From: Thermoprotei archaeon
Lineage (GTDB): Archaea > Thermoproteota > Thermoprotei_A > Sulfolobales > WANQ01
Length of the DNA: 13,771 bases
Assembly: GCA_027038805.1 (NCBI GenBank)
Contig: JALWGO010000107.1
Location: 1-13,771 of the forward strand
Direction: 5' to 3'
In this document: piece by piece, positions 1-7,360 of the stretch
How positions within the stretch are numbered: position 1 is the first letter of the stretch
Layout of the letters: each line of letters starts with the position of its first letter
Notes under the pieces: model-generated
Told to the model about the DNA's origin: nothing
The model's database searches: none
The model's input: only the letters and a program-made list of their open reading frames with translations
Translations under genes and position numbers: made by a program

Positions 1-29
1 GGCGCTCTACCGGGCTGAGCTACGGCGGC
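1..29 (-). tRNA. tRNA gene, 5' part only (cut by window edge)
   Basis: Read on the minus strand, the sequence starts GCCGCCG (acceptor stem 5' strand), then TA at positions 8-9. A D-arm follows: GCTC, a loop containing the conserved AGCCCGGTA, and the matching GAGC. These are the canonical first 28-29 nucleotides of an archaeal elongator-type tRNA. The anticodon arm, T arm and 3' end lie outside the window, so the amino acid identity cannot be read. The 5' end is set at 29 by counting seven acceptor bases back from TA. Confidence 0.9.
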
Positions 30-56
30 ACACGTGGTGTTATTGTATTGGGTGAG

Positions 57-66
57 GGTTTTTAAG
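57..66 (-). promoter_or_regulatory. box A (TATA-like) promoter of the tRNA gene
   Basis: On the minus strand the sequence is CTTAAAAACC. Its centre is about 33 bases upstream of the tRNA 5' end, which puts the expected archaeal start site (about 25 bases downstream) a few bases before the mature tRNA. This is a motif and spacing match only. Confidence 0.5.
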
Positions 67-111
67 TGATATTGTTAATTGTTTTGTGGTTTGTGTTGGC
101 ATTATTTTCCG

Positions 112-127
112 GTATTTTTTAATTTTT
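112..127 (+). promoter_or_regulatory. A/T-rich box A region upstream of the KaiC-like gene
   Basis: A run of T and A (TATTTTTTAATTTTTA) lies 30-45 bases before the TTG start at 156. The predicted transcript start is near 145, giving a very short leader that holds the GTGGTGGT ribosome-binding stretch at 145-152. The intergenic region is A/T-rich throughout, so the exact box is uncertain. Confidence 0.35.
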
Positions 128-155
128 AATTGATTATAGTTTTAGTGGTGGTTAG

Positions 156-941
156 TTGAGTCTTGTTAAGTTGGGCATACCAGTTTTCGATAATCTAGTC
201 GAAGGTGTTCGTAAAGGTAGCTTAATTGTTTTTGCCGGTCCTCCCGGTATTGGTAAAAGCGTCTTCATACGTTATGCTGTTTTAAATGTTTTATCAAATA
301 GTGGAAAAGTGGTATACATAGTATTCGATGAGGATCCTACCGGAGTACTTGCTGACCTGACTTCAGCTAAAAATATTAGTATTGATGAAATTAAGAATAG
401 AGTTCTTGTTCTTGACGGGTTCTTAGTTAGGGTGCCTGGTTTAGAGGAATCCGAGTATACAGCCGTTGACCCTATGAATCCTATAGAGGCTTTAAACACT
501 ATGTACAACGTGGTTAAACCACATGCCTCTGAGATAAAGTTACTAGTTATTGATAGTATAAACGAGATAATATTAAGGAATGAGCCTGGTATAGTATTAG
601 ATTTTATTAAGGGTTTAAAGGGTTTATGTAAGCGTTATAATATTATATCGGTAATAGTATTACATACTGGTATTCCTGGATTAGACCAAATATATTCAGC
701 AATGGAGTATTTATCGGATTCCTTTGTTGAAATGGGGTTTGACCCAAGCCTAGAGCAATTAGGTATTCCTCTGAGAAGGCTTAGAGTACGTAAGCTTAAA
801 GGAGCTTCTCACTCTCTTGACTGGGTACCTTACACCATAGGAAAGGGAGGAAAGATAATGGTTGTAGACATAAAGAAAATTATGGAGAGTGTTAGAACAG
901 CACTAGCTGAGCTGAAAACTCTAACAACGGAAAAGAGGTAG
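156..941 (+). CDS. KaiC-like RecA-superfamily ATPase
   Basis: A single-domain ATPase of the KaiC/RadA group, probably cytoplasmic; its partner is unknown. The N-terminal GIPVFDNLVEG matches the usual KaiC-domain opening. Walker A GPPGIGKS is at residues 28-35, and an acidic FDED (57-60) sits where KaiC proteins carry the catalytic Glu. Walker B LLVIDS is at 129-134, and a basic RRLRVRKLKG stretch near the C-terminus resembles the KaiC region that contacts the neighbouring subunit. At 261 residues it equals one KaiC domain and has no helix-hairpin-helix region, so it is not RadA. The start is TTG directly after an in-frame TAG at 153-155, with GTGGTGGT upstream; no start lies further 5', though a second TTG at codon 6 is possible. 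Pyruvate kinase follows after 8 bases, with its Shine-Dalgarno inside this gene's end, so the two are probably cotranscribed. Family certain, cellular role unknown. Confidence 0.85.
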   Translation: MSLVKLGIPVFDNLVEGVRKGSLIVFAGPPGIGKSVFIRYAVLNVLSNSGKVVYIVFDEDPTGVLADLTSAKNISIDEIKNRVLVLDGFLVRVPGLEESEYTAVDPMNPIEALNTMYNVVKPHASEIKLLVIDSINEIILRNEPGIVLDFIKGLKGLCKRYNIISVIVLHTGIPGLDQIYSAMEYLSDSFVEMGFDPSLEQLGIPLRRLRVRKLKGASHSLDWVPYTIGKGGKIMVVDIKKIMESVRTALAELKTLTTEKR

Positions 942-949
942 TGTAATCA

Positions 950-2362
950 ATGCCTTATCCACGTGTAAAGATAATTGCGACCCTAGGGCCAGCTTCTTCT
1001 TCTCTAGAAACTATAACAGCTATGGCTAGAGAGGGTGTAGCAGCCTTCCGGATAAACTTTAGTCATGGAGATATAGATGAATGGCTAAGTCTTGTGAAAA
1101 ACGTGAGAGAGGCTGAGAAGAATACGAGAAGGCATATAGCTTTAATAGGGGATCTTCAAGGTCCTTCAGTTAGACTGGGTGTTATTGAAGAACCCTTTAG
1201 TGTTAAGCGTGGTGATATTGTAGAGATAGTATTAGCCGATAAGGCTGAGAAAGGAGAACGAAAACTACCATTACCTATAGAGAAATTCTTTGAGACCGTT
1301 GAAGAAGGAGACCGCTTGCTAATGGATGACGGCCGCCTAGTATTAGCGGTAGAAGAAGTCTATGCTGATAGAGTTGTTGCAAGAGTATTAACTGAGGGGA
1401 AGATATCTTCACATAAAGCCATAGTTATCCGTGGAAAAGAGGTAGAGTTACCGGCTATAACAAACAAGGATTTCAAAGACATAGAGTTTGCCGTTAAGAA
1501 TGATTTCGATTATGTAGCCTTAAGTTATGTGAGAAGCGGAGACGATATCCGTGCTTTAAAGAGTATTATCGAGGATTACGGTAGAACGGATATAGGAGTA
1601 ATAGCTAAGGTGGAGACGGTTAGTGGGGTTAGGAATCTTAAAAGTATAATAAATGAATCTGATATAGTCCTAGTGGCTCGTGGAGACCTTGGGATGCAGT
1701 TTCCATTAGAAGATATACCCTGGCTTCAGAGAACAATAATAAATGAAAGCCTTAAGCGAGGTAAGCCCGTTATAGTGGCAACACAAATACTTGGATCAAT
1801 GGCTGAGTCCCCTACACCATCCCGTGCAGAAATAGTCGATGTTGTAACTGCGATGATTGAGGGAGCAGATGCTATAATGCTTACGGGAGAGACTGCTGTT
1901 GGAAAGTATCCGTTAGAGACCGTTAAATGGTTAAAGAAGATTATTGAGAAGTACTCGGATAAGATCAGTTATCCGAGACCAAAACCCCTTGATGAGAGAA
2001 ATGTTAAAGAAAGATTTGCATACAGTGTAGTTATATTATCTGAAGAATTGAAAGCAAAGCTAGCAGTATTCTCTAAGCACGGTAATACTGCTTTGAGAAT
2101 AGCAAAGTATAGACCAGGTATACCATTCTACGTGACGTCAAATAATGATAAAGTATTAAGGAAGCTATCAATAATATGGGGAGTAAAATCCCTTAAAGTT
2201 GAAGCAGAAGACTATATGAGCGGGTTAAAAGAAACCTACCGCGCTTTAATAGAACGCAATGAATTATGTTACGGTGACATAATAGTACTGACCTATGGTA
2301 TGAAGGATGAGGAAGAACATTTAATAAAAATAGTTAGAGCTCTAAAACCCTCTCTACCCTAA
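950..2362 (+). CDS. pyk: pyruvate kinase
   Basis: Transfers phosphate from phosphoenolpyruvate to ADP, giving pyruvate and ATP, the last step of glycolysis; cytoplasmic, normally a homotetramer. At 470 residues it has the usual length. RINFSHG is at 34-40, and the B domain spans about 70-165, starting after GDLQGPSVRLG. The catalytic signature IAKVETVSG contains K220 and E222. ARGDLG (243-248) supplies the metal-binding Asp246, followed by VATQILGSM near 276-284 and IMLTGETAVGKYP near 309-321. Residues from about 350 form the C (regulatory) domain; no allosteric ligand can be assigned from sequence alone. The ATG follows GAGGTAG at 935-941, whose TAG is the stop codon of the KaiC-like gene, suggesting coupled translation. 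The 3' end overlaps the convergent gene by 4 bases. Confidence 0.97.
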   Translation: MPYPRVKIIATLGPASSSLETITAMAREGVAAFRINFSHGDIDEWLSLVKNVREAEKNTRRHIALIGDLQGPSVRLGVIEEPFSVKRGDIVEIVLADKAEKGERKLPLPIEKFFETVEEGDRLLMDDGRLVLAVEEVYADRVVARVLTEGKISSHKAIVIRGKEVELPAITNKDFKDIEFAVKNDFDYVALSYVRSGDDIRALKSIIEDYGRTDIGVIAKVETVSGVRNLKSIINESDIVLVARGDLGMQFPLEDIPWLQRTIINESLKRGKPVIVATQILGSMAESPTPSRAEIVDVVTAMIEGADAIMLTGETAVGKYPLETVKWLKKIIEKYSDKISYPRPKPLDERNVKERFAYSVVILSEELKAKLAVFSKHGNTALRIAKYRPGIPFYVTSNNDKVLRKLSIIWGVKSLKVEAEDYMSGLKETYRALIERNELCYGDIIVLTYGMKDEEEHLIKIVRALKPSLP

Positions 2363-3144
2363 CCAGCCTCTTCAAGAAATATTGGCGATAACTGTTCAAA
2401 GAACAGCAAGTTACCATCAAACTCTATGTAGGGCTTCTTTTTCGCTATCTCCCTAGACTTTTTCTCATAGTCCTCGTAGTCGAAGTGAACGTAAACATGC
2501 TTAAAGCCAAGATGATCATAGGCTTGCTCTACTAGATCAAGCCACTTATTACTCCATCCGACCCTTGTTATTGGTGCATCACCACCATCAGTTGATGGGA
2601 ACTCTTCAGCAAACACTACAAGTGGTTCTAGTATTTTCTCAGATACTTTTTTAGTCGCCATCATATCTTGTAGGTGTTCTCTAAATCGCCTAAGGAAACC
2701 TGAGAGCCCTGGAATTAATTCTAATGTTAGCCGCCAGTATACTTGCTCAGATAATCCTAGAAATAATATGGCGTTCCTCCACCTACTACGTGCTTCATCC
2801 CTCTTACCCTCTTCTAGCAAGCTATTGTATTCGTAGAGATTGAGTACTGCATCTTTTAACGCTCTTGCACCTATTATTGCGATATAATGGGGTATCCAGA
2901 CAGGAAATTCCTGGTTCACCTGCCAACCCTTCGAGGGTACTATGACGTAGTGCAGCATGTTGACAACATATTCCCAATAAAGGGGGCTTCTCCACGCAAT
3001 CTCCCAAGCTTGCTCCTCAAGGTCCTGTGCTCTACTTGGTAATCTACCAGCGTGTATGATATCAATTATTTTTAGATTATCTTTTTCTTCTAGTTCTACT
3101 TCAAAGTAACCACTACTACTCTTATATAATGCTAGGTATCTCAT
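2359..3144 (-). CDS. uncharacterised Trp-rich, Cys-free protein
   Basis: I do not recognise this 261-residue protein. It has no signal peptide and no clear membrane segment, so it is probably cytoplasmic. It contains nine tryptophans (for example WEIAWRSPLYWEY near 47-59 and GWSNKW near 200) and no cysteine. Charged helical stretches such as LLEEGKRDEARSRWR lie in the middle, and an acidic/basic segment DYEDYEKKSREIAKKK lies near the C-terminus. Codon use resembles the neighbours. The ATG at 3144 follows GGTGAT with only 3 bases between, and an A/T-rich stretch about 40 bases upstream could be its promoter. It sits 63 bases downstream of the phosphate-transport pair on the same strand and could be read through from it, but nothing in the protein points to phosphate. 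It converges on pyk with a 4-base overlap. Real gene likely; function unknown. Confidence 0.8.
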   Translation of the reverse strand: MRYLALYKSSSGYFEVELEEKDNLKIIDIIHAGRLPSRAQDLEEQAWEIAWRSPLYWEYVVNMLHYVIVPSKGWQVNQEFPVWIPHYIAIIGARALKDAVLNLYEYNSLLEEGKRDEARSRWRNAILFLGLSEQVYWRLTLELIPGLSGFLRRFREHLQDMMATKKVSEKILEPLVVFAEEFPSTDGGDAPITRVGWSNKWLDLVEQAYDHLGFKHVYVHFDYEDYEKKSREIAKKKPYIEFDGNLLFFEQLSPIFLEEAG

Positions 3145-3174
3145 AGAATCACCATTAAACTATACTTGTCGGGC

Positions 3175-3190
3175 AAAAATAAATTATCGG
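3175..3190 (-). promoter_or_regulatory. T-rich stretch: possible terminator of the phosphate pair and box A of the next gene
   Basis: On the minus strand this reads as a T/A-rich run containing TTTATTTTTG, between the DUF47 stop (3208) and the next start (3144). The T5 tract could end the phosphate transcript. The A/T block about 25 bases before a predicted start near 3157 could serve as box A for the downstream gene. The two roles cannot be told apart by eye. Confidence 0.3.
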
Positions 3191-3207
3191 AAAAGATACT
3201 TGAAACA

Positions 3208-3870
3208 TTATCTTAGTAGTGCTATGCTACGTATTACGTCAGCTGTATCTTCACATCTATCACTGGCATTCTCTAAAGAGTCTACCAGGTCCTTAGAGAT
3301 AATACATAATGAATTCTTGGATTTATCGCAGAATACCATAACCTTTTCCAACGCCTCCATTCTTATCTCGTCAACTTCTTCCTCTAGTCTCTCTATGCGG
3401 TCGGCTATTTCTAATGCCTCCTTGGGGTTCTCTATTAGTTTTCTGGCAGCCTCCTTAATTAGCTTCGTTGCATTTAATACACGCGACGCCATTCGCATTA
3501 AGTCTTCGACTATTCCCTCATCTAGTTCCTCCTCTATTATTAGTAAGAGTCTACGGGTCATAGCCTTAGCGTATGCTGCTATATCATCGGTTGTTAGAAT
3601 CATTCTAAGCAGCTCCTCTCTATCTATAGGATGGAATAATTCTTTTGAAAGCTCTGCTATTATTTGTCTCTTTATATCGTCTGCTTCTCTCTCCTTATTG
3701 AACACTATATCGTATTCTTTCTTTGCGTTTTCGAGATCTCTAACTTTATAGTATTCTATCATTTTAAGTGTGTGTTCAACAGTTTCAATTATTTTATCTA
3801 TGTGCTTGTTATAGATCTCTATTATTTCTCTTTGACGTGCACGAGCAATCCAGCTCCAGGTTGCAGCCAT
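3208..3870 (-). CDS. DUF47 / PhoU-like phosphate transport accessory protein
   Basis: A 220-residue, almost entirely helical cytoplasmic protein of the DUF47 (TIGR00153) family, a PhoU relative. Members are usually encoded next to PiT phosphate or divalent-metal permeases and are thought to modulate them. Two PhoU-type acidic metal-binding motifs are visible, one per half: EREADDIKR near 60-68 and ENASDRCEDTAD near 200-211, with TTDDIAAYA (93-101) between them. Residues 150-175 are charged, with coiled-coil character (ADRIERLEEEVDEIR). It starts 10 bases after the PiT gene stop, with TGAGG at the PiT stop as ribosome-binding site, so the two form one operon. Family assignment is firm from the motifs plus the neighbour; the regulatory role is inferred from the family. 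Confidence 0.92.
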   Translation of the reverse strand: MAATWSWIARARQREIIEIYNKHIDKIIETVEHTLKMIEYYKVRDLENAKKEYDIVFNKEREADDIKRQIIAELSKELFHPIDREELLRMILTTDDIAAYAKAMTRRLLLIIEEELDEGIVEDLMRMASRVLNATKLIKEAARKLIENPKEALEIADRIERLEEEVDEIRMEALEKVMVFCDKSKNSLCIISKDLVDSLENASDRCEDTADVIRSIALLR

Positions 3871-3880
3871 GATCTCGGCC

Positions 3881-4957
3881 TCATATAATGGTTAGTATAA
3901 AGTATATTATAAAACTAATTGATGCGGCTATAGGTACTGTGAGTAGCCATGAAATTATTATAATTCCAACAGTCTTCCAGTTAATAGCCTTTAAGCTTCT
4001 CTCTTTTGCAATACCAACGCCTATAATTGATGACACACTTGCATGTGTTGTTGATATAGGCATTCCGTAACCAAATAGTACCTTGGGAACGGTACTGAAG
4101 ACCCATACTATTAGGGCGTTTGATAGGCCCGCTGCGCTACCAGTTACGTAGTCTAGTCTCGTTATCTCAAAGCCTACTGTTCTTATAACTCTGTAACCCC
4201 AGGTGAAAGCTCCTAGTGCTATACCTACTGATCCAAGTAGTGCTAAGAAGAACATAGTATTCATATCGGGGAGCCCGTATAACTTTGAGATAACTGTTAC
4301 GTATACTCCCGTTGCATTACCGACATCATTTGTGCCATAGGCGTATGCTGAGAAAGCTAGGCTCGCTAGTAATAGGTATTTGAAGATTTTATCTACATTA
4401 TAGCCCTTATTGTATAAGTTCAAAGCTATTCTGGAAAACCATAAATATAAGCCCATGCTTAAGACTATTGCTAGTAGAGGAGACGTAATCCAGCTTAACA
4501 CAACTTTTTCAACAATATCCCAGTTAATTGAGGTCTGCTGGTGCTTTAACACCATATATGCAAATCCTATCCCTAATACTGCTCCAACACTGCTATGTGT
4601 TGTTGAGACAGGTAATCCCTTCCATGTCGATAGCGTTACCCATAAGCCAGCAGCAACACTAGCCGAAAGTGCTCCAACGGCATCTATGTTAGGTACAACA
4701 CCCTTTCCAATAGTCTTCATAACCATGTATCCTTGTACGATAGCACCTATCGTCGCAAAAATCACAAATAGCAATATCGCTTTCCTAAGCGTAATGGCAC
4801 CAGAACCTACAGCCATATTTGTAGGATTTGCTGCATCATTTGCACCGAGGTTCCACGCTATATACAACGCGGCTAGAAGCCCTAATACAACATATATGTC
4901 TACTCCAATCAACCCTCCAACACCAGAGAGGTTAATGGAATAGCATGGGGTAGTCAT
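3881..4957 (-). CDS. PiT-family inorganic phosphate permease
   Basis: Membrane carrier that takes up inorganic phosphate, or metal-phosphate, coupled to H+ or Na+. The family's internal duplication is clear: GANDAAN (38-44) is echoed by GTNDVGN (208-214), and LPVSTTH (115-120) by MPISTTH (299-305). About ten hydrophobic membrane segments fill the 358 residues, and substrate binding uses the two GxNDxxN motifs. The ATG at 4957 has no Shine-Dalgarno match. A TTG at codon 16 (4912-4910) lies behind GGTGTTGGAGGG and would begin just before the first membrane helix, as in shorter family members, so the true start is open. The gene precedes the DUF47 gene by 10 bases. Some PiT homologues carry sulfate instead, but the DUF47 neighbour favours phosphate. 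Confidence 0.93.
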   Translation of the reverse strand: MTTPCYSINLSGVGGLIGVDIYVVLGLLAALYIAWNLGANDAANPTNMAVGSGAITLRKAILLFVIFATIGAIVQGYMVMKTIGKGVVPNIDAVGALSASVAAGLWVTLSTWKGLPVSTTHSSVGAVLGIGFAYMVLKHQQTSINWDIVEKVVLSWITSPLLAIVLSMGLYLWFSRIALNLYNKGYNVDKIFKYLLLASLAFSAYAYGTNDVGNATGVYVTVISKLYGLPDMNTMFFLALLGSVGIALGAFTWGYRVIRTVGFEITRLDYVTGSAAGLSNALIVWVFSTVPKVLFGYGMPISTTHASVSSIIGVGIAKERSLKAINWKTVGIIIISWLLTVPIAASISFIIYFILTII

Positions 4958-5027
4958 TGATGCTATATCTAGTTAATAGTCTAAACGAATGTCCTCCGTG
5001 TTTCGAAAAGAGGGTTGACAATTAAAA

Positions 5028-5037
5028 CTTTTATGTT
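5028..5037. promoter_or_regulatory. shared box A for the divergent PiT and NSUN genes
   Basis: The plus strand reads ACTTTTATGT, preceded by a run of A residues; the minus strand reads ACATAAAAGT. Counting about 25 bases each way predicts starts near 5058 for the methyltransferase (leader about 37 bases) and near 5006 for the permease (leader about 49 bases). One symmetric element may serve both directions. This is motif and spacing evidence only. Confidence 0.45.
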
Positions 5038-5094
5038 ATGAAAACAATCATTAGCTTCCATGAAGGCATCCTCTAGTATTACAAGGTAGATAAC

Positions 5095-6390
5095 GTGTCG
5101 AAATATATTGAACGCCTAGTAACATTTACATCGAGGCTATTATACTATGCACATAAGTATAAGTTATCGTTCGATAAGGCGTTCCAATATGTTGTTAGAG
5201 ACATGAAAGAAAAGTTGAAGGACTATAGTCTTAGGAGGTTCTATGAAACGTCGTGGAGAGTAGTCTCTGATTACTATAAATTGAGATTTCTTGAAAGAAA
5301 AATATATGGTGCTAACAAGGGTTATAGAAGGCTAATAATGTTATGGTTAAGCTTCTTTGGGGAAAAATACCTCGGGAGTCTGAAAGAGTATAATAGAGTT
5401 AGAAAAAGGTATATTAAATCTCTTCCAAAACACATAGACTTCGATGAAGCAATTAGAAGTATAGGGGATAGAATAGAGAAATTGGCTGTTGAGAAATCTT
5501 ATCCTTTGTGGTTTACCAGTCTAATAGTTAAGCACCTTGGTTATAATGAGGCATTGAAACTCTTGCATGCTATGAATAATGAATATTATTGGATAAGAAT
5601 AAACACATTGAAAATAGACTATGATAGGGCTCTCAAACTATTGGAGGCTGAGGACGTAGTTTTCGAGGTTGATAAGGATTTATGGTATATGATTAAAGTA
5701 ATAGACTATAAGAAACCATTATATCAGCTAGAACTATTAAAACAAGGCTATATAATAACACAGGATAAAGCAAGCGCCATGGTTGTAGAAGCACTAAAAC
5801 CAAACCCCGGTGAGAAAGTCCTTGATGCATGTGCGGCTCCCGGGATTAAGGCTAGCCTAATCATGCAGCTAACTGATAATAAGGCTGATCTTATCCTTGT
5901 AGATATATCGAGGAACAGATTGAATAATATGGTAAAATTACTCAAACACTATGGTGTAGACATGAGCAGAGTAGAAATATTGTTGGCTGACTCCATGCAT
6001 AGGATAACTCGTAGTAGAGTAGACAAGGCCCTACTAGACGCGCCGTGTAGTTCAAGTGGAACTATTCCCAGGGATCCAGCAGTAAAACTCCACTTAGACG
6101 ATATCTCATGGATAAAGAGATTCCCTAAAATCCAATATGGGCTCCTCAACACTGTAGTTGAAGAAGCAGAAGAAACAATCTATGCCACGTGTTCTCTAAT
6201 TCCATGGGAGGGAGAGGAAGTCATAGAAAAAATAGTAGGGGACAAGCCGGATATAATACTAGAAGAACCTTTACGGAAAGGCAGTTTCGGATATAATGCT
6301 TATGGAATAGCTGCTAAGGTGAGAAGATTCTTCCCTCATATTCATAGAACAGAAGGATTCTTTATATCAAAAATAATACATCAACTATAA
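5095..6390 (+). CDS. NSUN/RsmB-family m5C RNA methyltransferase
   Basis: SAM-dependent enzyme that methylates carbon 5 of cytosine in tRNA or rRNA. Residues 1 to about 110 are helical and resemble the NusB-like region of RsmB-type enzymes. RINTLK (168-173) marks the linker, and QDKAS is at 223-227. Motif I DACAAPGIK is at 244-252. Motif IV DAPCSSSG (315-322) holds C318, the product-release cysteine. Motif VI ATCS holds C366, expected to be the covalent nucleophile. Both cysteines are present, so it should be active. Motif I departs slightly from the usual AAPGGKT. The start is GTG behind AAGGTAG with an in-frame TAG at 5074, and no other upstream start exists. The last 10 bases overlap convergent oppF. 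Whether it acts on tRNA or rRNA cannot be told from sequence. Confidence 0.93.
   Translation: MSKYIERLVTFTSRLLYYAHKYKLSFDKAFQYVVRDMKEKLKDYSLRRFYETSWRVVSDYYKLRFLERKIYGANKGYRRLIMLWLSFFGEKYLGSLKEYNRVRKRYIKSLPKHIDFDEAIRSIGDRIEKLAVEKSYPLWFTSLIVKHLGYNEALKLLHAMNNEYYWIRINTLKIDYDRALKLLEAEDVVFEVDKDLWYMIKVIDYKKPLYQLELLKQGYIITQDKASAMVVEALKPNPGEKVLDACAAPGIKASLIMQLTDNKADLILVDISRNRLNNMVKLLKHYGVDMSRVEILLADSMHRITRSRVDKALLDAPCSSSGTIPRDPAVKLHLDDISWIKRFPKIQYGLLNTVVEEAEETIYATCSLIPWEGEEVIEKIVGDKPDIILEEPLRKGSFGYNAYGIAAKVRRFFPHIHRTEGFFISKIIHQL
6369..6373 (-). terminator. oligo-T tract after oppF
   Basis: The minus strand carries T5 within ATTTTTGA, 8 bases past the oppF stop. Archaeal RNA polymerase terminates on such tracts, so this may end the transporter transcript. 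It lies inside the coding sequence of the opposing methyltransferase gene, and no hairpin is evident. Confidence 0.35.
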
Positions 6391-7346
6391 TGCCAGCAAG
6401 CAACCCAGTGTTCCCGTTCAACTTCAACCAGTTGGGGTTCTTCTCTCCTACACTTATCCTTTACTATAGGGCATCTTGGATGGAACCTGCATCCTGGTGG
6501 AGGGTTAATAGGGCTTCCAGGTTCTCCTAGAATTTTTGTTCTCGGCTTCTTTTTATGGTACTCGGGATCCGGTATTGGAAGCGCTGCTAAGAGCATCTTG
6601 GTATATGGGTGTAAGGGTTTTTCGAATAATTCTTCTGCTGGTGCTAGTTCAACTATTTTTCCAAGATACATTACGGCTACTCTATCACTCATATACTTGA
6701 CTACTCCTAGATCGTGGCTAATGAACAAGTAGGTTAAATTGTATTCTTTCTGTAATTCCTTTAATAGATTTAATATTTGTGCTTGAACCGATACATCTAG
6801 TGCAGAAGTAGGTTCATCTAACACTATAAACTTAGGTTTTAATGCTAAGACACGTGCTACGGCTATTCTCTGCCTCTGTCCTCCGGAAAACTCATGGGGG
6901 TATCTATAAACGTGTGTTTCATTTAATCCGACCTTATATAATAGGTCTATAACGAATTTTTCCGGATCAGGTACCTTTATATGATGTATTCTAAGAGGCT
7001 CCATTATTATATCGAAGACAGTCATGCGGGGATCCAAGCTAGTATAGGGATCCTGGAATACCATTTGAGCTTCTCTTCTGAACTCTTTTAATGCCTTCCC
7101 CTTTAGCTTCGATATATCTTTGCCTTCGAAAAATATTTTACCGCTTGTAGGCTCTATTAACCGGAGTAATAGTCTTCCAGTTGTTGTCTTACCGCACCCG
7201 CTTTCTCCGACTAGACCTAGGGTTTCACCTTTACGTATCTCAAAACTTATGCCATCAACAGCTCTAACGTAAGCCTTTGTGAACAAGAAGCCCTTGATAG
7301 GAAAATACTTCTTTAAATCCTCTACTCGTACGAGTATTTCACTCAT
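6381..7346 (-). CDS. Opp/Dpp-type ABC transporter ATP-binding protein (OppF-like)
   Basis: One of two cytoplasmic ATPases that power the importer, expected to pair with the OppD-like subunit. Numbering from the chosen start, Walker A GESGCGKT is near 47-54, followed by a Q-loop FQDP. The ABC signature FSGGQRQR is near 155, with Walker B FIVLDEPTS and switch His SHD after it. The C-terminal oligopeptide domain contains GCRFHPRCP and two further Cys (KC and AC). Four such Cys bind an iron-sulfur cluster in some DppD-type proteins. The frame is open up to an ATG at 7379, but that start would overlap oppD. The ATG at 7346 lies 6 bases behind a perfect GAGGTGAT, giving 321 residues and the usual N-terminus. 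The SD ends in the oppD stop TGA. It is the last gene of the cluster. Confidence 0.95.
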   Translation of the reverse strand: MSEILVRVEDLKKYFPIKGFLFTKAYVRAVDGISFEIRKGETLGLVGESGCGKTTTGRLLLRLIEPTSGKIFFEGKDISKLKGKALKEFRREAQMVFQDPYTSLDPRMTVFDIIMEPLRIHHIKVPDPEKFVIDLLYKVGLNETHVYRYPHEFSGGQRQRIAVARVLALKPKFIVLDEPTSALDVSVQAQILNLLKELQKEYNLTYLFISHDLGVVKYMSDRVAVMYLGKIVELAPAEELFEKPLHPYTKMLLAALPIPDPEYHKKKPRTKILGEPGSPINPPPGCRFHPRCPIVKDKCRREEPQLVEVEREHWVACWHYS

Positions 7347-7352
7347 CTTTGT

Positions 7353-7360
7353 ATCACCTC
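7353..7360 (-). promoter_or_regulatory. Shine-Dalgarno that fixes the oppF start
   Basis: GAGGTGAT on the minus strand is a full match to the anti-SD of archaeal 16S rRNA, 6 bases before the ATG at 7346. Its internal TGA is the stop codon of the preceding oppD gene. Confidence 0.8.

Noticed and set aside
156..941. RadA/RadB recombinase
   Set aside because: No N-terminal helix-hairpin-helix region, and the opening and acidic residues after Walker A follow the KaiC-domain pattern.
3200..3751. Plus-strand Ser-rich open frame opposite the DUF47 gene
   Set aside because: It is an antisense shadow of a helical, Glu/Lys-rich protein with clear family motifs on the other strand.
4410..4943. Plus-strand open frame of 177 codons opposite the PiT gene
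   Set aside because: The minus-strand frame carries the duplicated PiT motifs; this one has no recognisable feature and lacks a promoter or ribosome-binding site.
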